Below, in pieces: positions 28,715 to 37,027 of a stretch of DNA of 64,000 bases. The DNA is from Clostridium manihotivorum (lineage in GTDB: Bacteria; Bacillota; Clostridia; Clostridiales; Clostridiaceae). How positions within the stretch are numbered: position 1 is the stretch's first letter; every line of letters begins with the position of its first letter. A program made the position numbers and the translations under genes. The notes under the pieces are model-generated. The model was given only the letters and a program-made list of their open reading frames with translations, made no database searches and was not told the DNA's origin. The stretch lies in the NCBI RefSeq assembly GCF_004015185.1, contig NZ_CP025746.1, forward strand, positions 3,551,776 to 3,615,775, written 5' to 3'.

Positions 28715-29827
28715 TTATATCTCTATATTTCTTTTAGGAATTTTATACTTTATCTCTTTCTCTATCTCTTCAAAATCCCTTCTATTCTTTGGATCTATGA
28801 AAAGACAAGTATATCCTTCTGCACCTGCACGACCCGTTCTACCTATTCGGTGAATGTAAGCTTCAGCATTTTCAGGAATATCATAGTTGTAAACACGATC
28901 TACTCCAGTTACATCTAAGCCTCTCGCAGCCAAATCAGTAGCAATTAAGTATTGTATCTCTGCTTTTCTAAAGGACTTCATTACCTTTTCACGCTTCGAT
29001 TGAATTAAATCTCCATGAAGTTTTTCACAGTTATAACCACGTTTATGAAGTGCTTCTTCTAATTCATCAGCTCTTCTCTTAGTTCTACAGAAGATTATAG
29101 CCATGAAAGGATTATCTTCGTCAAGAACCTTACAAAGTGCATCCTTCTTATTTCTATCTGTAGTTTCAACAACTTCTTGCTTAATATTGTCAAGAGTTAC
29201 TTCATTAGATTTTTTTATTGTAATAGTAATAGGTTCTTTCATATATCTATAGGCAAGCTTTTTTACTTGAGCATCCATCGTTGCTGAGAAGCAAAGAATC
29301 TGACTCTTTTTTGAAGTTTCCTTTATTATAGCTTCCACATCATTTTTAAAGCCCATTAAAAGCATTTGATCAGCTTCGTCTAAAACTAAAGTCTTCAGCT
29401 TTGAAAGATCTACTGCCTTTCTCCTAATATGATCCAAAAGTCTTCCTGGTGTAGCTATAATAAGATGTATATTGCCTTTTAATTTTCTAAGCTGACCATC
29501 TATATCTTTACCACCATAGGCTGATAATATATTAATATTCTTAGCTTCTGCTAGCTTCGTTGCCTGTTCTGTTATCTGAATCGCTAGCTCTCTAGTAGGA
29601 GTTAATATTAAAGCTTGAATATTATCTGTCTTAGGCCAAATATTTTCAAATATAGGCAGTAAAAAAGCAAGAGTCTTTCCTGTTCCTGTTTGAGCCTCAG
29701 CTATTACATCTCTGCCAGATCTAACAAACTCTATACTTTCCTTCTGTATTTTTGTTGGTACCGTAATTCCAGACTTCTTTAGTACCTTCGTTAATTCTTC
29801 ACTAATACCTAGTTCTTTAAAATTCAT
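28715..29827 (-). CDS. DEAD-box RNA helicase
   Basis: ATP-dependent RNA unwinding, 370 residues, essentially the bare two-RecA core without a long C-terminal extension. Q-motif (GITVPTKIQ), motif I AEAQTGTGKT, Ia PTRELA, II DEAD, III SAT, V ATDLAARGLD and VI HRIGRTGRAG are all visible. Short CshA-like or YfmL-like enzymes in Firmicutes act in ribosome assembly or mRNA decay at low temperature; which role applies cannot be told here. Single gene with terminator. Confidence 0.94.
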   Translation of the reverse strand: MNFKELGISEELTKVLKKSGITVPTKIQKESIEFVRSGRDVIAEAQTGTGKTLAFLLPIFENIWPKTDNIQALILTPTRELAIQITEQATKLAEAKNINILSAYGGKDIDGQLRKLKGNIHLIIATPGRLLDHIRRKAVDLSKLKTLVLDEADQMLLMGFKNDVEAIIKETSKKSQILCFSATMDAQVKKLAYRYMKEPITITIKKSNEVTLDNIKQEVVETTDRNKKDALCKVLDEDNPFMAIIFCRTKRRADELEEALHKRGYNCEKLHGDLIQSKREKVMKSFRKAEIQYLIATDLAARGLDVTGVDRVYNYDIPENAEAYIHRIGRTGRAGAEGYTCLFIDPKNRRDFEEIEKEIKYKIPKRNIEI

Positions 29828-30128
29828 TATGTTTTCCCTTCCGTTAGTGCAAATTTATTTTAGTTATCTTAAATCCGTATTGTTATCAGATTAACAATTA
29901 ATTTAGAAAGCTTTATATAACATAGATATCAAATATTATCTGCTAATTGAAATCTACTTATTATAAAAACATATAATACTTCAATTCTTAAACTCAAAAT
30001 GAAACCTTCGATGAAAATTTATAAAGTTCAAGCTTTTAAATAATCTATCTAGTTCTTAACATAGTGCTTAAACATAATATCACAGAAAGGCATATAACTT
30101 CAATGTTAAACTTTTAAAAATAGTCGCC
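29828..30128. other. AT-rich intergenic region
   Basis: Upstream region of the helicase gene; nothing recognised before the family C element that begins near 30129. Confidence 0.35.
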
Positions 30129-30293
30129 GAAGTGAGCTTTTTTTTGCGTACTCCCTTTCCGAATGTACATGACGAAAATCTAGCAGGCGAATAAGATTTC
30201 TTTTTTTACTGTTTACCCTAAATAGCTGTTCTAAAGCCTTGATATTGCTAGGTTTAGTTTTCAAGAAATTTTATGCTTTCCTATACAGTAAAT
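30129..30293. repeat. Family C repeat, copy C2
   Basis: The core 30205-30293 runs TTTACTGTTTACCC to ATACAGTAAA, with AATAGCTGTTCTAA and TTGCTAGGTTTAG blocks shared with 8009-8098 and 48141-48235. The left extension matches copy C1. It follows the yjjW terminator directly on that gene's downstream side. Confidence 0.75.
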
Positions 30294-30341
30294 AAAAGCC
30301 ATGCATACAGAGTTCTTTAGCTTACTCTCATGCATGGCTTT
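30294..30341 (-). terminator. Terminator of the yjjI-yjjW operon
   Basis: Minus-strand AAAGCCATGCAT / ATGCATGGCTTTT with a 23-nt loop; the T-tract leads straight into family C repeat C2. Confidence 0.85.
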
Positions 30342-30414
30342 ATAAATTTAAAAATATTTTAGATATATTAATTTTGTTCTATGTTCAACACAGTACTTTA
30401 ACAGTATTTAATTT

Positions 30415-31269
30415 TTAAACACTTGGAAAATCTATTATCTCAACCTTTTTAACTCCAATAGCTTCAACCCTTTGCTCTACTTCCTTCATGCGAGCTTGTG
30501 ATGGTATTTTGTCTTTGATTTTTTCTTTTTGCTCTTCCCTTAAACCTTCTGTATGAACTCTTATAAGCTTATATATTACTTCAGGAAATTCTTTAACAAT
30601 ATTAGCAACTGTATCTACGGTATTGTCCAAATCCATCAATTCTTCAATCAGTACAGTTCTAACTTCATATACTTTATCGAGACTTAGAAGATATTTTAAG
30701 TTATCAATATTATTACTCATCTTTGTATCGCATAAGCTTTCTAAGTTATCAATAGCTTTTATATCAACCATGAATTTATCAGTTACAGAGATAAGCTCTG
30801 AAATGTCTTCCTTATCAAAAAATCCATTAGTGTCTACAAAGCAAGTAAGTCCTATAGATTTTACTTTTTTAAATAGTTCAGTTATAAATGGAGCTTTTAA
30901 GGTTGGTTCTCCACCTGATACAGTTATTCCTCTTATAAATAACTTATATTCTTCTATGATTGCTAACAACTCATCTACAGTATAATCCTTAGTCCTAGGA
31001 GATGAATTTGATTTACATATCTTTATGCATTGATCGCACTCTACACATAGTTTATTGTCAAATTGTATATTATTTAAATCTTCTTTTATAGCCTTTGTAG
31101 GGCAACCTGGCAAACATAGCTTACATTTGGAGCAAAGGTTTATGGTTTCAGGGTTATGACAATAAACACAATGTATGTTACAGCCCTGAAAAAATATAGC
31201 AAGTCTATTGCCAGGTCCGTCCACATTAGAGAAAGGGATTATTTTATTTACTGTAGCCCTATTTTCCAT
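30415..31269 (-). CDS. yjjW: Glycyl-radical enzyme activase, YjjW family
   Basis: Radical-SAM enzyme that makes the glycyl radical on its partner. The CNIHCVYC motif (CxxxCxxC variant after FFQG) binds the catalytic 4Fe-4S cluster. Cys-rich stretches CSKCKLCLPGC and CVECDQCIKICKS add two ferredoxin-like clusters, as in PFL activase relatives. SGGEP is the SAM motif. I start at MENRATVNKIIPFS because family members begin there; a start nine codons upstream (31296) is possible. It overlaps the end of yjjI, so the pair is co-translated. Confidence 0.9.
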   Translation of the reverse strand: MENRATVNKIIPFSNVDGPGNRLAIFFQGCNIHCVYCHNPETINLCSKCKLCLPGCPTKAIKEDLNNIQFDNKLCVECDQCIKICKSNSSPRTKDYTVDELLAIIEEYKLFIRGITVSGGEPTLKAPFITELFKKVKSIGLTCFVDTNGFFDKEDISELISVTDKFMVDIKAIDNLESLCDTKMSNNIDNLKYLLSLDKVYEVRTVLIEELMDLDNTVDTVANIVKEFPEVIYKLIRVHTEGLREEQKEKIKDKIPSQARMKEVEQRVEAIGVKKVEIIDFPSV

Positions 31270-32785
31270 CTTTTCTAACTCTTCTGTCCAAGACATGAGC
31301 CATGGTATTAGAGCCTGTTCCTAAAATATCTGTATCTCTAAGAACCGCTTCTCCTTCTCTTACCTTCATTATCTCGCTCTTTTTAACAAGATAACCTGTA
31401 ACTCTTATAAGATCTGTATTATGAAGATAGGTAGTCAAATATCTTCCGCCAGAAGCAAAAGCTCCATCTATTATATCTACCACTGCATCAAGTTTATTCA
31501 AGTAAGTTTGATCTAAAGCAAACAAATCACCAGTACCTGAAGTAAAATACACATGGAAAGGCATAGCTTGTTTTATATGAATCGGAAGTATTGGTTCCTC
31601 TCCAACTGGTATTCTATGAGCTGGAGTGTTATTATGGTCTTCTTCACTTAAGCTAGCGCCTACTTGAGCATGTAATAAATACTTATTGTTGGTTCTTTCA
31701 CAATAGACAGCTTCATGTTCTTCTGCAATCTTTTCTACTAGCTTTAATATACTATGGGCTATTTCATCACCTCTTTTTGAAGTTCCGAAGCGTTCATCCA
31801 CACCTTCCAGCTTTAAGATGTAATTAACTGCATCAGCTAAACCAACTATTCCAAACATAGCTGAGAAGTTTTCCCTCTTAATAAAGCCTTCTTTTTCAAG
31901 AAAGGAACTTTCAAAGAAATTAGATTTTTCCACTAGGAATTTTATTCTCTTGTCCATCATGGTAGCCATAGCCTTGGTTATCTTAGGTAACCTTTCCTGT
32001 AGAAGCTCATCTAAGGAACTTACGCCTTTTACTATTGTTCCAAGTCTCAATCTAGGAAGAGTATAGGCCCCTCCACCATTTGGTAAAGCATTGTAGCAGC
32101 TTACAATCCTGTGATCTCCAACATCTTCAGTATATTTTTTATTATTGCTAAAGGATGGCTTAGAAACTTTAAGACATGCTTCCGCTGCCTTTAAAGCAAA
32201 ATCTCTTGGGGTTATATCTTTATCATATCTTATAGTCATATTAGGTGTAGGATTTTGAAGTTCAACTATAGCTTTTAGTATTAATTCTCCTGCCTTTGTC
32301 TTTTCTGGGCCAATGTCAGCATGACAGAAAGAATCTACTATAGTTTTGTCTACATGATTTAAAAATCTTTTAATCTTTTTATAATCAGAAGCTTCATCAG
32401 TGATGAAAGGCTCCATTAATTTATCTAGGTCTCCTATATATACAGGAAAGGAAGTAATTGATGGAATATGACAATATAATATCAATAAACTATCAAGTAA
32501 CTCGTCCAGATCTGTAGGAGGTTTCAAATCAAGAAATTCGCAGCCCTTCTCTACTAAAACTGAGTAATCAGGAACGATATATCTTGGTCTATATAAAGCA
32601 TAACCTTCATTTAAATCACAGATCATTTCTGTTTCTATATACTCCATTTCCTCATCAGTGTACCCTAGAATTTCACGAGGGTCTAAAAGCCTCTCAGCAA
32701 CATTAGCTAGATTGTACAACTTCTGCTGGTAAGTATAGCTTTTACTTGTGGCAATATCAAGAATATCATTAACTTTAGATATCAT
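31259..32785 (-). CDS. yjjI: Glycyl-radical enzyme, YjjI family
   Basis: Anaerobic enzyme using a glycine-centred radical, 508 residues, shorter than pyruvate formate-lyase (about 750). The C-terminal IRVTGYLVKK contains the RVxGY radical-glycine motif. HDHNNT-like metal/cofactor residues are not assigned. The family (DUF3029, E. coli YjjI) has, to my knowledge, no agreed substrate. An AGGAGGAG ribosome binding site is followed by ATG. Operon with the activase gene yjjW, which overlaps its 3' end. It should work only without oxygen, fitting a clostridial host. Confidence 0.92.
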   Translation of the reverse strand: MISKVNDILDIATSKSYTYQQKLYNLANVAERLLDPREILGYTDEEMEYIETEMICDLNEGYALYRPRYIVPDYSVLVEKGCEFLDLKPPTDLDELLDSLLILYCHIPSITSFPVYIGDLDKLMEPFITDEASDYKKIKRFLNHVDKTIVDSFCHADIGPEKTKAGELILKAIVELQNPTPNMTIRYDKDITPRDFALKAAEACLKVSKPSFSNNKKYTEDVGDHRIVSCYNALPNGGGAYTLPRLRLGTIVKGVSSLDELLQERLPKITKAMATMMDKRIKFLVEKSNFFESSFLEKEGFIKRENFSAMFGIVGLADAVNYILKLEGVDERFGTSKRGDEIAHSILKLVEKIAEEHEAVYCERTNNKYLLHAQVGASLSEEDHNNTPAHRIPVGEEPILPIHIKQAMPFHVYFTSGTGDLFALDQTYLNKLDAVVDIIDGAFASGGRYLTTYLHNTDLIRVTGYLVKKSEIMKVREGEAVLRDTDILGTGSNTMAHVLDRRVRKDGK

Positions 32786-33022
32786 AAAACTCCTCCTATT
32801 TTATCAATTGTTATATTTTTTTATTTGAGATTATCCTTTTTATCAATTCCTTTACCCAAGCTTAATTTATACTTTTCAAGAATTTAGGCTTATAGGAATA
32901 TGGATTTTTTAAATAAATAATTAAAATTAGACACTATTTCAATAGAAATGCAGGCTGTTAATTTAATTATTATTTTCATACTTTCATTATAATCCATTAA
33001 TCAGAGTTTTTAAATAAACATG
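32786..33022. other. Upstream region of yjjI
   Basis: AT-rich. AATTGATAAAA occurs twice in direct orientation on the minus strand (near 32799 and 32845), the nearer copy just before the ribosome binding site. No known regulator site assigned. Confidence 0.35.
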
Positions 33023-33120
33023 TGCTTATACAACTTCATAATTAAATTTATATTTTTAAACTCTTCTCTCAGAAGCCAGAGTAGATTTAAAAATAGATTT
33101 TGGATTGAAGTTGTACATCT
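33023..33120. repeat. Family B palindromic repeat, copy B3
   Basis: About 98 bp, ends TTATACAACTTCAT / GAAGTTGTACATCT, centre CTCTTCTCTCAGAAGCCAGAG. Confidence 0.7.
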
Positions 33121-33179
33121 TTATATACACAAGCTACAAATAATATTATAATTAAAGTATAATTGCTTACTTAAATAAA

Positions 33180-33311
33180 GGCTATGTTTAATAATATTGT
33201 TGAAATTAAGTGGTTATGAAGGAGATGCTATATGAGCGATCAATTAGCGCAAGCTCATCTAAGCATCGGATGACTGACCACTTAATTTCAACACAGAACT
33301 TTAACAGAGCC
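33180..33311. repeat. Intact 132-bp MITE with 8-bp target duplication
   Basis: The terminal inverted repeats are 34 bp, with 26 matches: both begin GGCT-n-TGTT and share TGTTGAAATTAAGTGG at the inner end. The element is flanked by the direct repeat TAAATAAA at 33172-33179 and 33312-33319. The interior folds into a second hairpin (GATGCT...GAGC / GCTC...AGCATC) and carries a ribosome binding site with a 13-codon frame (33232-33273, MSDQLAQAHLSIG). An 8-bp duplication and GG-starting ends fit the IS1595 family, but no such transposase is in the window. Confidence 0.88.
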
Positions 33312-33335
33312 TAAATAAAATTAGGGGGAATTTCT

Positions 33336-33512
33336 ATGAAAAAAAATAAAAACATAATGCTTTATATTTATATATTCTGTACAGTGTTATTCTTTGTTAC
33401 AGGCTTTATTACTATATCCACTGCCAGTGGCAAAACTTATATCTTTTTAGGTATAATTTTTTTATTTTTCACTGCACTTGAATACGTATCCAAAGCAAAA
33501 GCAAGAAAGTAA
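33336..33512 (+). CDS. Small membrane protein, 58 residues
   Basis: Unrecognised. Basic start MKKNKN, two hydrophobic spans (about 8-27 and 36-48) separated by TASGKT, and a basic tail. GGGGGAA ribosome binding site 6 nt before the ATG. The MITE inserted 25 bp upstream of the start codon, so the element supplies or disrupts its leader. Likely a real short gene; function unknown. Confidence 0.6.
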   Translation: MKKNKNIMLYIYIFCTVLFFVTGFITISTASGKTYIFLGIIFLFFTALEYVSKAKARK

Positions 33513-33632
33513 TAAATCCGATGATAATCTTATTAATATAATGTAACAAATCTCCTTGCAAAGAATTTTCTTTATTGGTACCATATTAAATGGACAATGT
33601 TAGGAATAATCTACATCAAAGGAGATTTTTTT

Positions 33633-34373
33633 ATGACAGTAGAAAATGTGAGCGAAATCGCTCTTATAGCTGGAAGCATACTACTAGAAAATGGAGCCGA
33701 AACACATAGAATTGAAGGAACTGTTTCGTCTATTTGCGAATCCTATGGGCTAAGTGCTGAATGCTTAGCTATGTCAAACGGTATTTTGCTATCCATCGAG
33801 ACTTCCGATGCTAACAAAATTACATCAATGAAAAAGGTTTGTCAAAAACAAGTTGATTTATATAGAATTGAATTAATTAATTCCTTTTCACGTAAACTAA
33901 AGAAGAACTTAATATCTTATGCTGATGCAAAAAAGACTTTAGACGATATACAAAACTCTCCAACTTTCACACTACCTGTACGTACAGTGGCTGCTTGTAT
34001 GACAGGCTTTGTATATTCTTTATTTTTTAACGGGTCACTTTTAGATGGAATTGCTTCAATATTTATTTGTTTTATTACTTATATAATATTAGAAAAAGTC
34101 GCTCCCTTCGATATGTCACAATTTTTTAAAAATTACTTAGCAGGTTTTGTAATAGGTGGTACAAGCTTATTAGCTCATATGCTATATTCTCCTATTAATC
34201 AAAATAATGTAATCACAGGATCAATAATGATACTTCTTCCAGGTGTAGTACTTACAAATGGAATAAAAGATGTTATTTTTGGCTACTTTTCAGCAGGAAT
34301 AGCAAAATTTTGTGAGGCACTTATTATTATAGTAGCTGTTTGTGCAGGAGTTATAACTGCACTGCTGATATAA
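33633..34373 (+). CDS. ThrE-type threonine/serine exporter, N-terminal subunit
   Basis: DUF1212 half of a split ThrE exporter, 246 residues. The cytoplasmic N-terminal region with ENGAETHRIEGTVSSIC is the family hallmark; about five membrane spans follow from residue ~110. An AAAGGAG site just before ATG at 33633 fixes the start, downstream of an earlier in-frame ATG. The partner subunit starts 17 bp after its stop codon. Together they should export small amino acids or related compounds; substrate inferred. Confidence 0.88.
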   Translation: MTVENVSEIALIAGSILLENGAETHRIEGTVSSICESYGLSAECLAMSNGILLSIETSDANKITSMKKVCQKQVDLYRIELINSFSRKLKKNLISYADAKKTLDDIQNSPTFTLPVRTVAACMTGFVYSLFFNGSLLDGIASIFICFITYIILEKVAPFDMSQFFKNYLAGFVIGGTSLLAHMLYSPINQNNVITGSIMILLPGVVLTNGIKDVIFGYFSAGIAKFCEALIIIVAVCAGVITALLI

Positions 34374-34390
34374 GTTTGGAGGATATTAAT

Positions 34391-34840
34391 ATGTCGATTA
34401 AAATGATTACACTAGCTTTTGTAGGCAGCATTTTTCCTGTAATATTGTTTAATATTGATAGAAGGAAAATTATCTTCGCAGGTATTGGAGGTGCTCTAGG
34501 CTGGATTGTATATAGCTTAGTTCTAAGTAAAACAACCAGTGAAGTAATAGCTTCTTTTTTCGGTGCCTTGGCAGTAAATGCATATAGTGAGCTTATGGCT
34601 AGAATAAAAAAGACCCCTGCATCAATGTTTTATGTACCTGGCATATTTCCATTAGTTCCAGGTATAACGGCTTATAGTACAGTTACTTACCTTGTTCAGA
34701 AAGATTTTAGTTCTGCTCAAAGTACTGGTATTCTAATGTTAGGTATTGCTGGTGCTATCGGTTTTGGAATTATGCTATCATCCGCATTTTTTGGATTCAT
34801 ATCAAAGATTTATAAAAATTATATTAGATCCGTTAGATAA
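34391..34840 (+). CDS. ThrE-type exporter, C-terminal subunit
   Basis: DUF3815 (ThrE_2) half, 149 residues with about five spans. YVPGIFPLVPG and the preceding SELMARIKKTPASMF are characteristic. TTGGAGGAT ribosome binding site at the correct distance selects ATG 34391 over an earlier ATG inside the upstream gene. It forms the second gene of a two-gene operon. The IS630-like element begins about 55 bp after its stop codon. Confidence 0.88.
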   Translation: MSIKMITLAFVGSIFPVILFNIDRRKIIFAGIGGALGWIVYSLVLSKTTSEVIASFFGALAVNAYSELMARIKKTPASMFYVPGIFPLVPGITAYSTVTYLVQKDFSSAQSTGILMLGIAGAIGFGIMLSSAFFGFISKIYKNYIRSVR

Positions 34841-34916
34841 CTTAAAGAACTATCTCTTGAAATAAAACTTAATTATTCCAATTGTTTTCTTATATATATA
34901 TATTGCAAATTGGTTT

Positions 34917-35405
34917 CTACAATCTAACACATAGCCTGTCTATTGTTTGAGTAGGAACCTTATTTATGTTACTTATAAACTTTTGAATTGCAGTTCTAAC
35001 TTGTGGCAGAGATTTATAAAAGACATTGTTAATAACAGATGCCTTTAGCCATCCCCATAACCCCTCTATAAGATTCATTTCTGGACTATACGGTGGTAAA
35101 AACATCAATTCAAGCCTATCTTTAACTCTATTAAGAAATGGCTGAATCAGCTTTGCATGATGAATCTTAGCATTGTCTAATACCACAACAATTTTTCCTT
35201 TTGGATACTGCTTAAGTACGTTTTCTAAAAAGTCATTAAATATCTTAGCGTCATATCTTTCATGTTCCTCGCAATATACGTTACCAGTCTCGTAATCCAA
35301 TATTCCCATAAGTTTAACACCTGCATTTTTACCGAACGTAGGAATTTTCCTTTGTTGTCCTCTTATAAACCAGCTCTTTTGAATTGCTTGATAATCTCTA
35401 ATCAT
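34917..35405 (-). CDS. IS630-like transposase, DDE catalytic part
   Basis: Carries the DDE triad: first Asp just upstream of its ATG in the same frame (ILFEDES), second Asp in VVVLDNAKIHH, Glu in MNLIEGLWGWLK. The frame is open back to the A8 run at 35449-35457, so it is normally made as a fusion with the upstream frame. The internal ATG (35405) is therefore probably not a biological start. Confidence 0.85.
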   Translation of the reverse strand: MIRDYQAIQKSWFIRGQQRKIPTFGKNAGVKLMGILDYETGNVYCEEHERYDAKIFNDFLENVLKQYPKGKIVVVLDNAKIHHAKLIQPFLNRVKDRLELMFLPPYSPEMNLIEGLWGWLKASVINNVFYKSLPQVRTAIQKFISNINKVPTQTIDRLCVRL

Positions 35406-35430
35406 TGATTCATCTTCAAATAAGATGGTA

Positions 35431-35979
35431 TCAACTAAGCCATTGAGGCATTTTTTTTAAAGCTTTAAAGTCACTTTTAAAAATTTCTTGCTTTTCTTTA
35501 TCAGCTTTCGCTAAGACGTAAGTAGGTCTAGTATAACTTAAATTTAATCTATGAAGTACATATGCTATTCCTCTATGTGACATATTTATATTAAATTCTT
35601 TAATAACCCATTGCCTCACTAATTCAATAGTCCAATTCATTTTAGATTCGAAGCCTACATCTTCTGGAGTTTTTGTAGTTATAGTTTCTACAATGAGCTT
35701 CTCTTGAAGTGAATTGATTTTCTTTTGCGCTCCGCCGCCGTGGCCAATATTTAATCCATCTATTCCTTTTGATTTATAATTTTTTATATATGTAGAAACA
35801 GTATGTTCTTCTAGATTCTCCATTTCAGCTATTTTTCTATTTGTAAATCCATCAAAATGCTTAAGTAAAACAGAATATCTTTTATATAACCTTGTGTTTT
35901 TAGTCTTTTTTAAAGCTGATTTTAACTCGTTTATATCATCTTCATGCCCAGCAATCTTATTAAGAATCAAAATATCCAT
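35431..35979 (-). CDS. IS630-like transposase, DNA-binding part
   Basis: 182 residues with two helix-turn-helix segments (RKIAEMENLEEHTVSTYIK and SHRGIAYVLHRLNL), the N-terminal region of IS630 transposases. The frame ends soon after an A8 run; the catalytic half continues in the +1 frame. Either programmed frameshifting or a disabling mutation explains the split. Confidence 0.82.
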   Translation of the reverse strand: MDILILNKIAGHEDDINELKSALKKTKNTRLYKRYSVLLKHFDGFTNRKIAEMENLEEHTVSTYIKNYKSKGIDGLNIGHGGGAQKKINSLQEKLIVETITTKTPEDVGFESKMNWTIELVRQWVIKEFNINMSHRGIAYVLHRLNLSYTRPTYVLAKADKEKQEIFKSDFKALKKMPQWLS

Positions 35980-36136
35980 ATTTAAAACCTCGCTATAATT
36001 TTTATTTTATATTCTAGTTTGGATATTTTAGTTATCTTATATTAATGGATGTTCTTACCTAAATATCATATCGAAATTTTCATCTTGCAACATATATATT
36101 ATAATATTTTTTAGTCTTTTTGCATTAAAGATATAC

Positions 36137-36222
36137 ATATATAGGTAGTAAATTTATATTTTCAAATTGCTCTATCAGACTTCAAAGCAGTGTTCAAAAT
36201 AGATTCAGATTTAAGTTGTATA
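36137..36222. repeat. Family B palindromic repeat, divergent copy B5
   Basis: Shares AATTTATATTTT at the left and AAAATAGATT, AAGTTGTA at the right with copy B3; ends decayed. Confidence 0.4.
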
Positions 36223-36250
36223 TTTTTATTCAGTGTTTTCAAATAATATG

Positions 36251-36301
36251 CAATATAATAAATGGAATCAGCATAAACACTGATTCCATTTATTATATTA
36301 A
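36251..36301. repeat. 20-bp perfect inverted repeat
   Basis: AATATAATAAATGGAATCAG and its complement around CATAAACA. Terminator-like shape, but no GC-rich stem base or T-run, and no gene directly upstream on either strand. Confidence 0.6.
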
Positions 36302-36361
36302 TCTGTAAAACAATTAATTTTTCAATAGTAAAGGCGTAAGAAACATAGTGATGTGGTTAAC

Positions 36362-36607
36362 ACCAATACAGATAATTTATCACCTAAATATAATCTTTCG
36401 ACTATACAAAAGCACATCACTACCAATATTAATGATTCACTCGACCTTATATAATATTTACACAACTATATATAACCTTCCGGCTATATATAACCATTAC
36501 AACACCATATAAAATCTTATCTCGACCTTATATGATAAGTTGGAACCTCATTATAATCAAACAATGACTATAACAAAGCTTTTCCTAACCATATAAAATC
36601 TACACTC
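36362..36607. repeat. Degenerate tandem array, unit about 20-21 bp
   Basis: Twelve units start at or near 36362, 36382, 36401, 36422, 36444, 36465, 36483, 36504, 36525, 36545, 36567 and 36588. Most begin ACC or ACT followed by TATATAA-like sequence, e.g. ACCTTATATAA, ACTATATATAA, ACCATATAAAA. Spacings are 18-22 bp. Variable spacing and stops in all frames argue against coding repeats. Confidence 0.6.
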
Positions 36608-36835
36608 TAAGTAAAAAACAGTTCCAGGCTGAGTTCACTTAGATCACTTATAAATTTAGTATAAACTATCTTTCATAAGCATTGCCTTATCACCATGTTC
36701 CTTACGATATTAATATAACCTTATCAAAAGATTTAATACATGAATTTTAAAATTTTTTTTAAAATTTTAAAATTATTTTCTGATCTCAAAAAAATAATTA
36801 TAATATAGCTTACCTCTGAACTTGTACTTTATTAT

Positions 36836-36933
36836 AGAGAACCAACTTCAACTATTAATTTATATATGCCCGATAATCCCCAGAAGCCGGTATTATCGAA
36901 CATACATAAATTAAGTTTTCGTAAAGGATACCT
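36836..36933. repeat. Family A palindromic repeat, copy A3
   Basis: 98 bp; ends AGAGAACC / GGATACCT, centre GATAATCCCCAGAAGCCGG as in copy A2. It lies downstream of the GH95 gene, where no other terminator is visible. Confidence 0.8.
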
Positions 36934-37027
36934 ATATATAACAATACAATTAAGTACTAAACTATCAGTAAAATATTTAATACTAACTTAAGGCTGCGCC
37001 TAATAAAGCTTTTCTGTAGCGCTATGC

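Larger units (their letters stand above)
34895..36100 (-). mobile_element. IS630-family-like insertion sequence
   Basis: About 1.2 kb. Inward-facing ends share TATATRTTGCAA (left near 34897, right near 36098), followed by divergent sequence; the outer boundary in the TATATA run is uncertain, as expected for TA targets. It carries a transposase split into two overlapping frames. The same end sequence bounds the 85-bp repeat at 39346-39430. Confidence 0.8.

Noticed and set aside
36362-36607. CRISPR array
   Set aside because: Units are degenerate throughout, with no constant repeat, no unique spacers of fixed length and no cas genes nearby.
36362-36607. Remnant of a protein with 7-residue repeats
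   Set aside because: Unit lengths vary between 18 and 22 bp and every frame contains stops, so a common reading frame cannot be maintained.
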